From: Bacillota bacterium
GTDB lineage: Bacteria > Bacillota_I > Bacilli_A > ML615J-28 > CAG-698
Length of the DNA stretch: 64,000 nucleotides
Reading direction: 5' to 3'
Assembly: GCA_023410025.1 (NCBI GenBank)
Contig: JAEYQM010000086.1
Span: 1-64,000, forward strand
The position numbers were made by a program, and so were the translations under genes. The notes under the pieces are model-generated. The model did not search any database. It was not told where the DNA came from and worked only from the letters and a program-made list of their open reading frames with translations. Below are positions 19,742 to 30,955 of this stretch, piece by piece (position 1 is the first letter of the stretch; every line of letters begins with the position of its first letter).

Positions 19742-20335
19742 ATGGGTGAAATAAACAATGAATCTTTATTAGAGATTGCAGTTAATTTGATGAAATCAAA
19801 GAAAAAACCTAAATCATTAAAAGAAATAACTAATGAAGTGTTCCAAGTAAAAGGTAATGAATCTTTAGATGATATCGCGGAACAAAAGGCGCAATTTCAA
19901 GTAGATTTTATGGTTAGTGGATTTTTTGTTTGCTGTGGCGAAAACACAAAAGGGCAAACATTATGGGATTTAAAATCACGTCAACCTTCAACACTAAATG
20001 ATAAAGATGGAAACTATGATGATTTATATGCTGATGACGAAGATGTAATCAAAAACGAACTAAAAGAAGATATTTTCGAAGTCCCTGGATTTAAAGAATC
20101 TGTTAATTTGATTGATGATGACATTGAAGAAGATGATTTAGAACATGATGAAATCGAAGAAGAATTGAATCTTGTTGATGATGCTGACGAAGAAATTGAA
20201 CCAGATATCGAAATAGATGTTGATGCTGAAGAAGAAGATGAAATCACAGAAAAATTAGCATCGGAATTATTATTAGATGATGAAGAAGATACTGAAGAAG
20301 AATTAGATGATATTGAAGAAGCATTAAAAAAATAA
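19742..20335 (+). CDS. rpoE: DNA-directed RNA polymerase delta subunit
   Basis: 197-aa accessory RNA polymerase subunit of Bacillota that speeds recycling and promoter selectivity. Residues 1-95 form the HARE-HTH domain (ESLLEIAVNLMKSKKKPKSL, then FQVDFMVSGFFVCCGE and LWDLKSRQP). Residues from about 100 are an acidic, probably disordered tail of Asp/Glu, as in B. subtilis delta. An in-frame start 24 nt upstream lies in the -10 region; the ATG at 19742 has GGAGG 7 nt before it. Upstream of pyrG, as in B. subtilis, but with a cupin gene inserted. Confidence 0.94.
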   Translation: MGEINNESLLEIAVNLMKSKKKPKSLKEITNEVFQVKGNESLDDIAEQKAQFQVDFMVSGFFVCCGENTKGQTLWDLKSRQPSTLNDKDGNYDDLYADDEDVIKNELKEDIFEVPGFKESVNLIDDDIEEDDLEHDEIEEELNLVDDADEEIEPDIEIDVDAEEEDEITEKLASELLLDDEEDTEEELDDIEEALKK

Positions 20336-20353
20336 GCAATAGCTTATTTTTTT
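20328..20353 (+). terminator. terminator of rpoE overlapping its stop codon
   Basis: Perfect 10-bp stem AAAAATAAGC (20328-20337) / GCTTATTTTT (20342-20351) with an AATA loop. The rpoE stop TAA at 20333-20335 is inside the stem. Confidence 0.8.
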
Positions 20354-20369
20354 CAAATAAGGTGATAAA

Positions 20370-20696
20370 ATGATAATTAATTTTAATGAAATAAAACCGA
20401 GTACAGTTGAAAAGATGCGTGGTGGTGAAAAACAAGCTTCGCTTAATCGATTAGATATCGATAATAAGATGATAGCAAGAATAACTTTAGAACCATCATC
20501 TTCAATTGGTTATCACACACATGTTGAAGATGAAGAAATAATATATATTATTTCTGGTCAAGGAAAATGTATTGATAATGGAGTGGAAACACAAATTTAT
20601 GAAGGACAAGTTAACTATATTCCAAGAGGAAAAAGTCACAGCATAATCAATAATTCAAATAAAGATTTAGTATTATTAGCAATTATATATAAGTAA
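20370..20696 (+). CDS. small cupin-domain protein
   Basis: Single-domain cupin_2 protein of 108 aa. The first cupin motif, H49-T-H51 with E55 in GYHTHVEDEEIIYIISGQG, and the second, PRGKSHS with H90, supply a complete 3-His/1-Glu metal site. Such small cupins are often sugar isomerases, dioxygenases or sensor proteins, and the function cannot be narrowed further. AAGGTGAT precedes the ATG. It lies between rpoE and pyrG, whose own promoter starts just after it. Confidence 0.85.
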   Translation: MIINFNEIKPSTVEKMRGGEKQASLNRLDIDNKMIARITLEPSSSIGYHTHVEDEEIIYIISGQGKCIDNGVETQIYEGQVNYIPRGKSHSIINNSNKDLVLLAIIYK

Positions 20697-20712
20697 AAAA
20701 ATTAAAAAAAAC

Positions 20713-20740
20713 TTGATAAATATAAAATAAATGCTATAAT
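20713..20740 (+). promoter_or_regulatory. promoter of pyrG
   Basis: TTGATA (20713-20718), 16-nt spacer, TATAAT (20735-20740) with an extended TGC. It lies upstream of the leader terminator, so transcription must pass that hairpin to reach pyrG. Confidence 0.8.
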
Positions 20741-20752
20741 AAACAAGAGCCC

Positions 20753-20784
20753 AAAAAGTTCTCTTTAAAAAGAGAACTTTTTTT
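20753..20784 (+). terminator. pyrG leader attenuator
   Basis: AAAAAGTTCTC (20753-20763) pairs with GAGAACTTTTT (20772-20782), followed by T residues. It sits between the pyrG promoter and ATG. In B. subtilis a similar hairpin is disrupted when CTP shortage adds extra G residues to the transcript start. Here AAGAG at 20745-20749 can pair with CTCTT at 20761-20765 of the stem. Confidence 0.75.
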
Positions 20785-20789
20785 ATTAG

Positions 20790-22388
<1,599 letters not shown>

Positions 22389-22391
22389 AGC

Positions 22392-22428
22392 AAAAGTAAT
22401 ATAGGCCTTGAGTTTATATTACTTTTTT
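22392..22428 (+). terminator. terminator of pyrG
   Basis: AAAAGTAATATA (22392-22403) pairs perfectly with TATATTACTTTT (22415-22426) and is followed by T residues. Confidence 0.85.
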
Positions 22429-22496
22429 TAAAACATAATATTTAAAAAATTCATTACTGCAGAATAATAAAATAAAAATACAAACATAAAAAAACA

Positions 22497-22526
22497 TTAG
22501 TAATTTGTAAAAAAGTATTGTATAAT
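22497..22526 (+). promoter_or_regulatory. promoter of fhs-folD-pth
   Basis: TATAAT (22521-22526) with a weak TTAGTA (22497-22502) 18 nt upstream; AGGAGGG follows at 22536-22542. The 60 bases before it are AT-rich, with nothing else recognised. Confidence 0.55.
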
Positions 22527-22547
22527 ATAAATAATAGGAGGGAAATT

Positions 22548-24215
22548 ATGCTAACTGATATTGAGATTATTAGAAAAAGTAAAATGCAAAAAATTAGTGA
22601 CATTATAAAGAAATATGATATTTTAGACGAAGAAGTTTTTAATTATGGTAATTACATTGGTAAACTAGACTTAAATATTTTTAAGAGGCTAAAAGATCAA
22701 AAAGACGGCAAACTTATTTTAGTATCAGCGATTAATCCAACTCCTGCAGGTGAAGGTAAATCAACCACAACTATTGGGTTAGTTGATGCTTTAAATAAAA
22801 TAGGAGCTAAAGCAATTGGTGCTATTAGAGAGCCATCTTTAGGACCTGTTTTTGGAGTAAAGGGTGGAGCAGCTGGTGGAGGTTATGCCCAAGTAAATCC
22901 AATGGCTGATTTAAACTTACACTTCTCTGGTGATATCCATGCAATAACAACTGCTAATAATTTAGTTAGTGCAATAATTGATAATCACTTATTTCAAGGT
23001 AATGAATTAAATATTGATCCAGATAAAATATCATGGAAAAGATGTATGGATTTAAATGATCGTTCATTAAGAAAAGTTCAAGTAGGACTTAGTAGTAAAA
23101 AAGAAACCCCAAGATTTGATTATTTTAATATATCTGTAGCTAGCGAAATAATGGCAATTATATGTTTATCAACTTCAATATCAGATCTAAGGGAAAGATT
23201 GGATAGAACTATAGTTGCTTATACATATGATGATAAACCTATTACAATAAAAGACTTTCAAATTACAGGTTCACTATTAGTATTATTAAAGGATGCAATT
23301 AAACCAAACATAGTTCAAACATTAGAAAATAATATGATGTTTGTACATGGTGGACCATTTGCCAATATTGCTCACGGATGTAATTCATTAATGGCAACAA
23401 GACTTGCATTAAAACTAGGTGATTATGTAGTAACTGAAGCTGGATTTGGTGCTGATTTAGGAGCAGAAAAATTTTTAGATATAAAGTGTCAAATTGGTAA
23501 TTTAAAACCAAGTATGGTAGTATTAGTTGCAACAATAAGAGCTTTAAAGTATCATGGCAATATGAAACTAGAATCTATCAAACAAGAAAATATTGATGCT
23601 CTTAAAAAAGGTATATGTAATCTTGAAAAACATGTAGAAACAATAAAAAAATTTGGATTAGAAGTTGTAGTTGCTTTAAATAAATTTGAAACAGATACAG
23701 ATAATGAGATTAATACATTACTTGAATGGGCTAAAGTTAATAATATAGAAATTTCTCTAAGTGAACTATTTGCCAAGGGTTCAGATGGAGGTATTGATCT
23801 AGCAAATAAAGTAATAAAATTAACAGAAATTCAATATAATAAATATCAACCTTTATATAAAATAAATGACTCTTTATTTACAAAAATTAACACAATTGCA
23901 ACAACTTGTTATGGTGCAAATGGTGTAACATTTAGTAAAGACGCATTAACAAAACTAGAAAAATTAGATCAATCAGAATATAGAAATTCCTATATAGTAA
24001 TGGCAAAAACACCAAATTCATTAACAGATGATCCAAAAATATTAGGTAGACCAACAAACTTTAATATTAATATTAAAGAGGTGAGAGTTGCCAGTGGCTG
24101 TAATTTTGTAATATGCCTAACAGGAGATATAATGACAATGCCTGGACTTGGTAAAGAGCCGCTAGCAATTAAAATAAATATGGATGAAGACTTTAATATA
24201 TATGGTTTAATGTGA
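22548..24215 (+). CDS. fhs: formate--tetrahydrofolate ligase
   Basis: 555-aa enzyme that makes 10-formyl-THF from formate, THF and ATP. TPAGEGKSTTTIGL is the phosphate-binding loop, and REPSLGPVFGVKGGAAGGGY is diagnostic. Upstream in-frame residues overlap the promoter, so the ATG at 22548 after AGGAGGG was chosen. It is followed by folD with a near-abutting start. Together they interconvert the one-carbon folates, useful for purine synthesis or formate handling in an anaerobe. Confidence 0.97.
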   Translation: MLTDIEIIRKSKMQKISDIIKKYDILDEEVFNYGNYIGKLDLNIFKRLKDQKDGKLILVSAINPTPAGEGKSTTTIGLVDALNKIGAKAIGAIREPSLGPVFGVKGGAAGGGYAQVNPMADLNLHFSGDIHAITTANNLVSAIIDNHLFQGNELNIDPDKISWKRCMDLNDRSLRKVQVGLSSKKETPRFDYFNISVASEIMAIICLSTSISDLRERLDRTIVAYTYDDKPITIKDFQITGSLLVLLKDAIKPNIVQTLENNMMFVHGGPFANIAHGCNSLMATRLALKLGDYVVTEAGFGADLGAEKFLDIKCQIGNLKPSMVVLVATIRALKYHGNMKLESIKQENIDALKKGICNLEKHVETIKKFGLEVVVALNKFETDTDNEINTLLEWAKVNNIEISLSELFAKGSDGGIDLANKVIKLTEIQYNKYQPLYKINDSLFTKINTIATTCYGANGVTFSKDALTKLEKLDQSEYRNSYIVMAKTPNSLTDDPKILGRPTNFNINIKEVRVASGCNFVICLTGDIMTMPGLGKEPLAIKINMDEDFNIYGLM

Positions 24216-24223
24216 GGTATAAA

Positions 24224-25066
24224 ATGATTTTAGACGGAAAAGAAACAAGTAAAAAGATAAAAGATAGAGTTAAAGAACAAATAAAAGATATAGAAGATAA
24301 AATCACATTATTAGTTATATTAGTAGGCGATGATCCAGCTAGTCAAATATATGTTCAAAACAAAGAAAAAGCCTGCAAATATGTTGGTATTAAACCAATA
24401 ACTTGGATATTAAATAAAAACATAACTCAAAAAGAATTAATTGGTAAAATTAATGAAGCAAATAATGATCCTTCAATTAATGGTATATTGGTTCAATTAC
24501 CTTTACCAAGTCATTTGGAAGAAAATATTATTATTAATACAATTAATCCAGATAAAGATGTTGATGGATTAACAATTGTTAATCAAGGAAAATTATTCAA
24601 TAATCAAAAGACAATTGTTCCAGCAACACCGCTTGGAGTTATGAATTTATTTAGTGAATATAAGATGGATATTTCAGGTAAAAATGCCATTGTTATTGGA
24701 AGAAGTAATCTAGTAAGTAAACCTCTTGCTATGCTTTTACTCCAAAAGAATGCTACAGTTACAATAGCTCATTCAAAAACTGTAAACTTAAAAGAAATAG
24801 TAAAGACTATGGATATTGTAATAAGTTGTGTTGGTAAACCAAATTTAATTACTGCCGATATGATTAAAGATGATGCAATAGTAATCGATGTTGGAATCAA
24901 CAGATTAAATACAAAAATAGTTGGTGATGTAAATTATGAAGAAGTTAAACAAATTGCTAGTGCCATTACCCCAGTCCCTGGAGGAGTTGGACCAATGACA
25001 ATTGCATCACTAATTGAAAATGTAGTAGCATGTTATAAAATACAAAAAAGTAAGGAAACAATATGA
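24224..25066 (+). CDS. folD: bifunctional methylene-THF dehydrogenase / methenyl-THF cyclohydrolase
   Basis: 280-aa enzyme that links 5,10-methylene-THF to 10-formyl-THF. Motifs are YVQNKEKACKYVGI with the catalytic Lys, GILVQLPLP, PATPLGVM and the NADP-binding GRSNLVSKPLAMLL. GGVGPMTIA closes the domain. The ATG has GAGG just before it; an in-frame GTG at 24212 would overlap fhs and was rejected. Its stop overlaps the pth start as ATGA. Confidence 0.97.
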   Translation: MILDGKETSKKIKDRVKEQIKDIEDKITLLVILVGDDPASQIYVQNKEKACKYVGIKPITWILNKNITQKELIGKINEANNDPSINGILVQLPLPSHLEENIIINTINPDKDVDGLTIVNQGKLFNNQKTIVPATPLGVMNLFSEYKMDISGKNAIVIGRSNLVSKPLAMLLLQKNATVTIAHSKTVNLKEIVKTMDIVISCVGKPNLITADMIKDDAIVIDVGINRLNTKIVGDVNYEEVKQIASAITPVPGGVGPMTIASLIENVVACYKIQKSKETI

Positions 25067-25620
25067 AGTTAATTATTGGATTAGGAAACCCAGGAAAGAA
25101 ATATGAAAAAACTAGACACAATGTTGGGTTTATGTTTGTAGATAGTGTAGTAAATAAATTAAATGGTAAATTTACTCTTGATAAATCGAAAAAATGTGAA
25201 TTGTTTGAAACAAGTATAAATAATGAAAAAGTAATATTTATCAAACCAATTACATATATGAATTTAAGTGGAGAAGCAGTATTTGAAGTAACAAAATTTT
25301 ATAAAATACAACCTCAAGATATTTTAGTTGCATATGATGATTTAGATTTAGATGTTGCAAGAATAAAAATTAAACCAACTGGCTCAAGTGGTGGACATAA
25401 AGGAATGCAATCAATTATAGATCATTTACATACTAATGATATCAAAAGAGTAAGAATAGGAATATCTAAATCAAGTGATATCCAAGTTGTTGATTATGTT
25501 TTGGGGAACTTCTCTAAGCAGGAGAAAAAAGATATTGATTTGTCTCTTGAAAAAGGGTATGATATAGTTATGGATTTTATCTATTACTCGTTTGAAAAAG
25601 TAATGAATACATATAATTAA
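25063..25620 (+). CDS. pth: peptidyl-tRNA hydrolase
   Basis: 185-aa enzyme that releases peptides from dropped-off peptidyl-tRNA. The N-terminus IIGLGNPGKKYEKTRHNVGF carries the catalytic His in RHNVGF. KPITYMNLSGEAV, AYDDLDL and SSGGHKGMQSII are further family motifs. It is translationally coupled to folD by a 4-nt overlap, while in most Bacilli pth sits directly before mfd, as here. Confidence 0.97.
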   Translation: MKLIIGLGNPGKKYEKTRHNVGFMFVDSVVNKLNGKFTLDKSKKCELFETSINNEKVIFIKPITYMNLSGEAVFEVTKFYKIQPQDILVAYDDLDLDVARIKIKPTGSSGGHKGMQSIIDHLHTNDIKRVRIGISKSSDIQVVDYVLGNFSKQEKKDIDLSLEKGYDIVMDFIYYSFEKVMNTYN

Positions 25621-25633
25621 ATATATTAAATAA

Positions 25634-25662
25634 GGACTTGTAATCTATTTATAAGTCCATTT
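25634..25662 (+). terminator. terminator after pth
   Basis: GGACTTGTA (25634-25642) pairs with TATAAGTCC (25650-25658), one G-T pair, then ATTTT. The T run is short, so some read-through into mfd is likely. Confidence 0.6.
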
Positions 25663-25682
25663 TGATATGTTAGGAGGAAAAA

Positions 25683-28600
25683 ATGTACAATGTTATAGAT
25701 TTTTTTAAGAAAGAGTTAGTTATTCAAGAAATCTCTAAGAAAATAAAAAACAATAGTTATAATATTCTTGTAAATAATACGACAAGTAATCATAACTATC
25801 TTTTAGCATACCTTTCCTTTCTTGAAACAAATGATTATATTATATATGTTACTCCTAATATATATAAAGCAACTTTAGCGTATGAAAATTTATGTCAGTT
25901 AGTAGGATATGAAAATGTAAATTTTTATGCCAATGATGAAATTGTAGCTAGTGAATTATTAGCTGTAAGTAGTGAATTTAGATTTGAAAGATTACATACT
26001 GTAAATTCAATAATTAGACAGAAAAAAAAGATTATTGTTACTCATGTTGGTGCCTTAACAAGAAAACTAATGAGTAAAGATGATATTTTAAAAAATGTAA
26101 TTAATCTTAAAAAAGGACAAACAATTGTTGTAAAAGAAATTATAAATACTTTAATTAGAAGTGGATATAAAAGAGTTCCATTAACAACAAAAGTTGGAGA
26201 ATTTTCTGTACGTGGAGAAATCATAGATATATTTGCCGTTAATGCAAATGTTCCATATCGTATTGACTTATTTGATGATGAAATAGAATATATTAAATCA
26301 TTTGATACAATAACTCAAAAAACAGTTGAAAATATAAATGATATTGAAATATTCCCAATCAATGAATTAATATATGGTAATCCAGATGAAATAATTGAAA
26401 AGATAAAAAAAGCATGCGGAAATACGATAACAAATTCAATACTAAATGATTTAGATGATATTAAAAATTATAACAATATTGAAAGAATTCATAAGTATAT
26501 TGATTACTTTACAGATAACACTTCAACATTAATTGACTATATAGATAACAAAATTGTATTATATGAAGAAATAAAAAGAATTGAAGAAAATTATGAAAAA
26601 ACTATTGTTGAATTAAATAGTTATATTGAATCAAAAAATACCCCTCAAAATTTAGTTTTAAACTATATTAGTGATTATAACGATATCTTTACAAATGTTA
26701 ATAAAAAGATATATCTAACAGAATTTCGTCAATCAATTAACAATATTTTAATTGATGATATAATTGATTTAAATGGTTATATGGTTGTTGATTATCAAAA
26801 TGATGTTAAGAGTTTTATTCAAGATTTAAAGTTAAACAAGAAAACATATATTGTTGCTCCAAGCACTGATCAATATATATCATTGCTTGAAGAGATGTTA
26901 AATAGTAATGAAATAAAATATAATAAATCTTTAGATATTGTTACGAATGGAATTAATTTAATACCATTAAAAAATGCTATAAGTTTTGGTTTTATTGGTG
27001 GAATTGAAGTAATATCAGATCAAAATATTTTTAAAAAATTAAAGTTTAAACAAACAAAATATAGAAGTGCATATCAAAATACACAAAAGATAAATTCTAA
27101 GGAAGATATTACGCCAGGAGAATATGTAGTTCATTATGATTATGGAATTGGTCAATATTTAGGTATTAAAACTGTTGAATTACAAAACATAAAAAATGAC
27201 TATATTGTATTAAGATTTGAAAATATGGAATTGTATATTCCAGTTGAAAATATTAACCTTTTAGAGAAATATCAAGGTACTGAAGGAACAGTACCAAAAC
27301 TTACATCTATTGGTACAAATGAGTGGGAAAAGAAAAAGAAGAAAGTTCGTGAAAAACTTGAAAGTATTGCTCGTGAATTAATAGAAATTCAAGCTATAAG
27401 ACAAGAAAAAAAAGGATTTACTTACAAAGAAGATGATTATATTCAAGAATCATTTGAAAATGACTTTGAATACAATGAAACAGTCGACCAACTAAAAGCC
27501 ATAGATGAAATCAAAAAAGATATGGAAGAAGGTTTAATTGTTGATAGACTTGTATGTGGTGATGTAGGATATGGTAAAACTGAGGTTGCCATGAGAATTG
27601 CTATGAAAACTGTTCTTAACGGAAGGCAAGTAGCATATCTTGCACCAACAACAATTTTGAGTCGTCAACATTATTTATCTTTTAAAGAAAGATTTGATAA
27701 ATATGGGATTAGAATTGAACTTGTAAATCGTTTTGTAAGTCCGAAAAAACAAGATGAAATAATTGCAAAATTAAAAACCCAAGATGTAGATATTGTAATT
27801 GGTACACATAGATTATTAAATGAAGAAATTAAATATAAAAACTTAGGTTTATTAATTGTCGATGAAGAGCAAAGATTTGGTGTTATCCACAAAGAAAAGA
27901 TTAAAAAATATAAAAATAATATTAATGTCTTAACTCTAACAGCAACACCAATCCCAAGAACTTTACAAATGTCATTAATGGGAGTAAGACAATTAAGTTT
28001 AATTGAAACACCACCTCAAAATAGATATCCAGTTCAAACATATGTTGTTGAGGAAAATGATGTAATTATTAAAGAAGCTATATATCGAGAACTTGGTCGA
28101 AATGGTCAAGTATTCTATTTACATAATCGCGTTTCAACATTAGAAAAAACATTTAGACGTCTAAAAAGATTAGTGCCCGAAGCTAAAATTTTAATAGCTC
28201 ATGGACAAATGGATAAAGACACTTTAGAAAATGCCATTCAATCATTTATTGATAAAGAATACGATGTCTTATTATGTACAACAATAATTGAAACAGGTAT
28301 TGACATTCCTAACACAAATACACTAATAGTTGATATGGCTGATAGATTAGGTCTAGCGCAAATGTATCAAATTAGAGGTCGTGTTGGTCGTGGAGATAGA
28401 GTTAGTTATGCATATTTTATGTATGAAGAAGATAAGGTATTAACTGATACTTCTAGTAAACGTCTCAGTGCAATTAAAGAATTTACTACTCTAGGTAGTG
28501 GATATAAAATAGCTCTAAGGGATTTGGCAATAAGAGGTGCTGGAGATATCTTAGGTCAAGAACAATCAGGATTTATAGATAGTATTGGCCTAGAAATGTA

Positions 28601-29105
28601 TATGAAAATGCTAAATGAAGCAATTCAAAAATTAAAAGGAATTGAAGTAAATGATGATAAACCAAAGAATTGGAATATTGAAGTTTCAAAGCATGTTAGT
28701 GACAAATATGTTAATGATGATGATGTAAAAATATATATTCATAAATCAATTACTAAGATTAAATCAAAACAAGAAAAAGAAGAAATTATTAATGAATTAA
28801 CAGATCGCTTTGGTAAATTAAATGAAGATATTCTCCTTTATATTGATAAAGTATATTTGGAATCTTTGCTTACAAAAGTTGGAATTGAAGATATTAAAGA
28901 AACAAGTAATAATGTAAAAATGGTATTTGGTCTTGAAGTAAGTTCAACAATAGATGCTTCTGTAATATTTAAAAAAGCATATCAAATTTCAAGAGAATTT
29001 AGCTTTGAATATAAGAGTAAAAGGATAATTATATATCTAAATAAAATAAACAAAGATAAGACATGGATTAAAAAAATTATTGAACTATTGGAAAGCTTTG
29101 TATAA
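25683..29105 (+). CDS. mfd: transcription-repair coupling factor Mfd
   Basis: 1140-aa DNA translocase that removes stalled RNA polymerase and recruits UvrA. The order is an N-terminal UvrB-like region, a CarD-like RNA polymerase interaction domain (GEYVVHYDYGIGQYLGIK), then the SF2 motor. Walker A GDVGYGKTE is near 626-634 and motif II DEEQ at 727-730. TATPIPRTLQMSLMG, IIETGIDIPN and QIRGRVGRGD follow, and a C-terminal TRCF domain ends the protein. GGAGG precedes the ATG and the length is normal. Confidence 0.97.
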   Translation: MYNVIDFFKKELVIQEISKKIKNNSYNILVNNTTSNHNYLLAYLSFLETNDYIIYVTPNIYKATLAYENLCQLVGYENVNFYANDEIVASELLAVSSEFRFERLHTVNSIIRQKKKIIVTHVGALTRKLMSKDDILKNVINLKKGQTIVVKEIINTLIRSGYKRVPLTTKVGEFSVRGEIIDIFAVNANVPYRIDLFDDEIEYIKSFDTITQKTVENINDIEIFPINELIYGNPDEIIEKIKKACGNTITNSILNDLDDIKNYNNIERIHKYIDYFTDNTSTLIDYIDNKIVLYEEIKRIEENYEKTIVELNSYIESKNTPQNLVLNYISDYNDIFTNVNKKIYLTEFRQSINNILIDDIIDLNGYMVVDYQNDVKSFIQDLKLNKKTYIVAPSTDQYISLLEEMLNSNEIKYNKSLDIVTNGINLIPLKNAISFGFIGGIEVISDQNIFKKLKFKQTKYRSAYQNTQKINSKEDITPGEYVVHYDYGIGQYLGIKTVELQNIKNDYIVLRFENMELYIPVENINLLEKYQGTEGTVPKLTSIGTNEWEKKKKKVREKLESIARELIEIQAIRQEKKGFTYKEDDYIQESFENDFEYNETVDQLKAIDEIKKDMEEGLIVDRLVCGDVGYGKTEVAMRIAMKTVLNGRQVAYLAPTTILSRQHYLSFKERFDKYGIRIELVNRFVSPKKQDEIIAKLKTQDVDIVIGTHRLLNEEIKYKNLGLLIVDEEQRFGVIHKEKIKKYKNNINVLTLTATPIPRTLQMSLMGVRQLSLIETPPQNRYPVQTYVVEENDVIIKEAIYRELGRNGQVFYLHNRVSTLEKTFRRLKRLVPEAKILIAHGQMDKDTLENAIQSFIDKEYDVLLCTTIIETGIDIPNTNTLIVDMADRLGLAQMYQIRGRVGRGDRVSYAYFMYEEDKVLTDTSSKRLSAIKEFTTLGSGYKIALRDLAIRGAGDILGQEQSGFIDSIGLEMYMKMLNEAIQKLKGIEVNDDKPKNWNIEVSKHVSDKYVNDDDVKIYIHKSITKIKSKQEKEEIINELTDRFGKLNEDILLYIDKVYLESLLTKVGIEDIKETSNNVKMVFGLEVSSTIDASVIFKKAYQISREFSFEYKSKRIIIYLNKINKDKTWIKKIIELLESFV

Positions 29106-29150
29106 TTTAACCAGTTTGTTGAATAATATAAACAAGCGAGGTGGAAAAAA

Positions 29151-29681
29151 ATGAAAGCTACAGGTGTTGTGAGACGAATTGATGATTTAGGTCGAATTGT
29201 AATTCCAAAGGAAATACGAAGAAGTCTAAGAATTAGAGAAGGAGACTCACTTGAAATATATTCAGAAGGAAATGATTCAATAGTTTTAAAAAAGTACTCG
29301 CCTGTCCAATCAATTGAGAATTTCGCAATCCAATTTGCTGAAGCAATTTACGCAACTTCTAAAAGGGAAGTTATTATTACTGATAATGAAAAAGTAATTG
29401 CATGTGCAGGTGGATTTAGAAAAGACATTATTGGTAAGAAAATTGATATCAGGTTAGATGAAAAAGTTCAAAAAAGAACATTACAGATATTTAACAAAAA
29501 TGACAATGTAGAGATAACTGACAATTTAATAATTAAATCTGCTGTTGTTTTAAAACCAATTTCAGTGTATGGCGATCTAATTGGTTGTGTTATTGTCATT
29601 GGTGATAATCAAATTACGGACGTAGAAAAAGCATTAGTGGAATCCTCCGCTACCTTCTTATCCAAATATTTAGAATCATAA
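29151..29681 (+). CDS. spoVT: stage V sporulation regulator SpoVT
   Basis: 176-aa DNA-binding regulator. The N-terminal AbrB-type swapped-hairpin domain KATGVVRRIDDLGRIVIPKE followed by RRSLRIREGDSLEI is almost identical to Bacillus SpoVT. A GAF-like C-terminal domain fills residues 60-176, which distinguishes it from the short AbrB proteins. In Bacillus it tunes sigma-G genes in the forespore. The pth-mfd-spoVT order is conserved there as well. Ribosome site GAGGTGG. Presence together with cwlJ, gerQ and bofA supports sporulation. Confidence 0.93.
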   Translation: MKATGVVRRIDDLGRIVIPKEIRRSLRIREGDSLEIYSEGNDSIVLKKYSPVQSIENFAIQFAEAIYATSKREVIITDNEKVIACAGGFRKDIIGKKIDIRLDEKVQKRTLQIFNKNDNVEITDNLIIKSAVVLKPISVYGDLIGCVIVIGDNQITDVEKALVESSATFLSKYLES

Positions 29682-29703
29682 GTTAAATACTTATGATTTT
29701 TTT
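29674..29703 (+). terminator. terminator of spoVT overlapping its stop
   Basis: AATCATAAGT (29674-29683) pairs perfectly with ACTTATGATT (29689-29698), followed by T residues. The stop codon is in the left arm. Confidence 0.85.
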
Positions 29704-29731
29704 GTAAATGCTTTATATTAATAATAAAATA

Positions 29732-29759
29732 TTGAAAAATATTTATAATATGATATAAT
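29732..29759 (+). promoter_or_regulatory. promoter of degV1
   Basis: TTGAAA (29732-29737), 16-nt spacer, TATAAT (29754-29759), extended TGA. No FabT-like palindrome is seen here, unlike degV2. Confidence 0.7.
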
Positions 29760-29780
29760 AAATATAAAGAGGAGAAAAAT

Positions 29781-30641
29781 ATGGAAAAGATTGCTATTAT
29801 CTCGGACGTAAATGCCGGTTTGGACTATATCGGATACGACCCTGGAATTCCAGTCCTTCGTTCAATAATTAATTTTGGCGATGAACATCTTGTTGATGGA
29901 AAAGAAATAATGGCTGATGAGTTTTACAAAAGACTTGAAAAAAGCCCATTAATTCCTTCTACATCAGCTCCAACGGTTGGAGAGGCAATGGAACTAATTG
30001 AAAAATTAATTGATAAAAAATACACTGATGTTATCATGTATTCTATATCTTACAAATTAAGTTCAATTGGTCAAATGGTGGAAACATTAATTGATGAGTA
30101 TAAAAATCAAATTAACATTCACGTGGTAGACACAAAACATGCGGCATACATGCAAGGCTACCTTGCTATTAATGCCAAAAAGATGGTAGATGTTGGAAAA
30201 TCAGTAAAAGAGATTTTAGATAGATCTTATCAACTTATTGAACATTCTCATGCATATTTTGTTGTTGATAATCTAAACTATTTAGTGAAGAATGGTCGTA
30301 TTACAGGAGCTGCTGGATTCCTTGGTGGACTTCTAAAAATTAAACCAGTTCTTGAAATTACTAAAGACGGCAGAATTGTTAGTTTTGAGAAAATCAAAAC
30401 ACATAGAAAAGCAGTTGAACGAGCAATTGAATTAATTGAAAGTGAAATAAAAGGTGCAAACAAAATTGCATTATTTGTATTTCATACAGTAAGAGAAGAT
30501 GATGCTAAGAAGATTGCTAATTATTTTAGTGAAAAAATAAAATCTGAGAAATCAATTGAAATACATATGATAACTCCAGCTGTAGGCGCTCATATTGGAT
30601 TAGGAGTGCTTGGAATTGGATATTTCATATTAGAAAAATAG
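29781..30641 (+). CDS. DegV family fatty-acid-binding protein (copy 1)
   Basis: 286-aa DegV/FakB-type protein. Such proteins bind a fatty acid and present it to the kinase FakA for phosphorylation. The pattern IISDVNAGLD, PSTSAPTVGEA and YLVKNGRITGAAGFLGGLLK follows the family closely, including the Ser/Thr cluster that contacts the carboxylate. A FakA-like gene is not in the window. A second paralogue (48.0-48.9 kb) heads the lipid operon. Ribosome site AGAGGAG. Confidence 0.88.
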   Translation: MEKIAIISDVNAGLDYIGYDPGIPVLRSIINFGDEHLVDGKEIMADEFYKRLEKSPLIPSTSAPTVGEAMELIEKLIDKKYTDVIMYSISYKLSSIGQMVETLIDEYKNQINIHVVDTKHAAYMQGYLAINAKKMVDVGKSVKEILDRSYQLIEHSHAYFVVDNLNYLVKNGRITGAAGFLGGLLKIKPVLEITKDGRIVSFEKIKTHRKAVERAIELIESEIKGANKIALFVFHTVREDDAKKIANYFSEKIKSEKSIEIHMITPAVGAHIGLGVLGIGYFILEK

Positions 30642-30650
30642 GAGGCTATC

Positions 30651-30938
30651 TTGAATTTAAAATTTTTAAAAATTTGGTTAATAACCGCTTATAGTTTTTG
30701 TGGTCTTGGTGCAATTTACTATCTAATTAGATTAGGAGATTTAATCTTTAACGAAAATGAAACTCCAAAATTATTATTAAGTTTAAATTTATATGCTATT
30801 ATTTCTTTTGGTATAGCAATTATTATGTTTATACTAGTAATTCCTATGTCAAAAAAAGTTGAAAGCAAAGTAAATAATAACAAAGATAGTAAACAAATTG
30901 AGTCTGAAATATTAAATAAATATAAGTCTAAAAAATAA
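30651..30938 (+). CDS. small two-helix membrane protein, unrecognised
   Basis: 95-aa protein beginning with TTG, preceded by GGAGG at 30641-30645, 9 nt after degV1. Two membrane helices (about 7-27 and 44-67) frame an acidic loop. The C-terminal 25 residues are a charged Lys/Asn-rich cytoplasmic tail. I do not recognise a family. The spacing to degV1 suggests cotranscription. Confidence 0.6.
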   Translation: MNLKFLKIWLITAYSFCGLGAIYYLIRLGDLIFNENETPKLLLSLNLYAIISFGIAIIMFILVIPMSKKVESKVNNNKDSKQIESEILNKYKSKK

Positions 30939-30955
30939 AATAGGAGGAATAGACA

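Noticed and set aside
20014..20247. Minus-strand Ser-rich frame over rpoE
   Set aside because: It is the mirror of the Asp/Glu-rich tail of the delta subunit and has no ribosome site.
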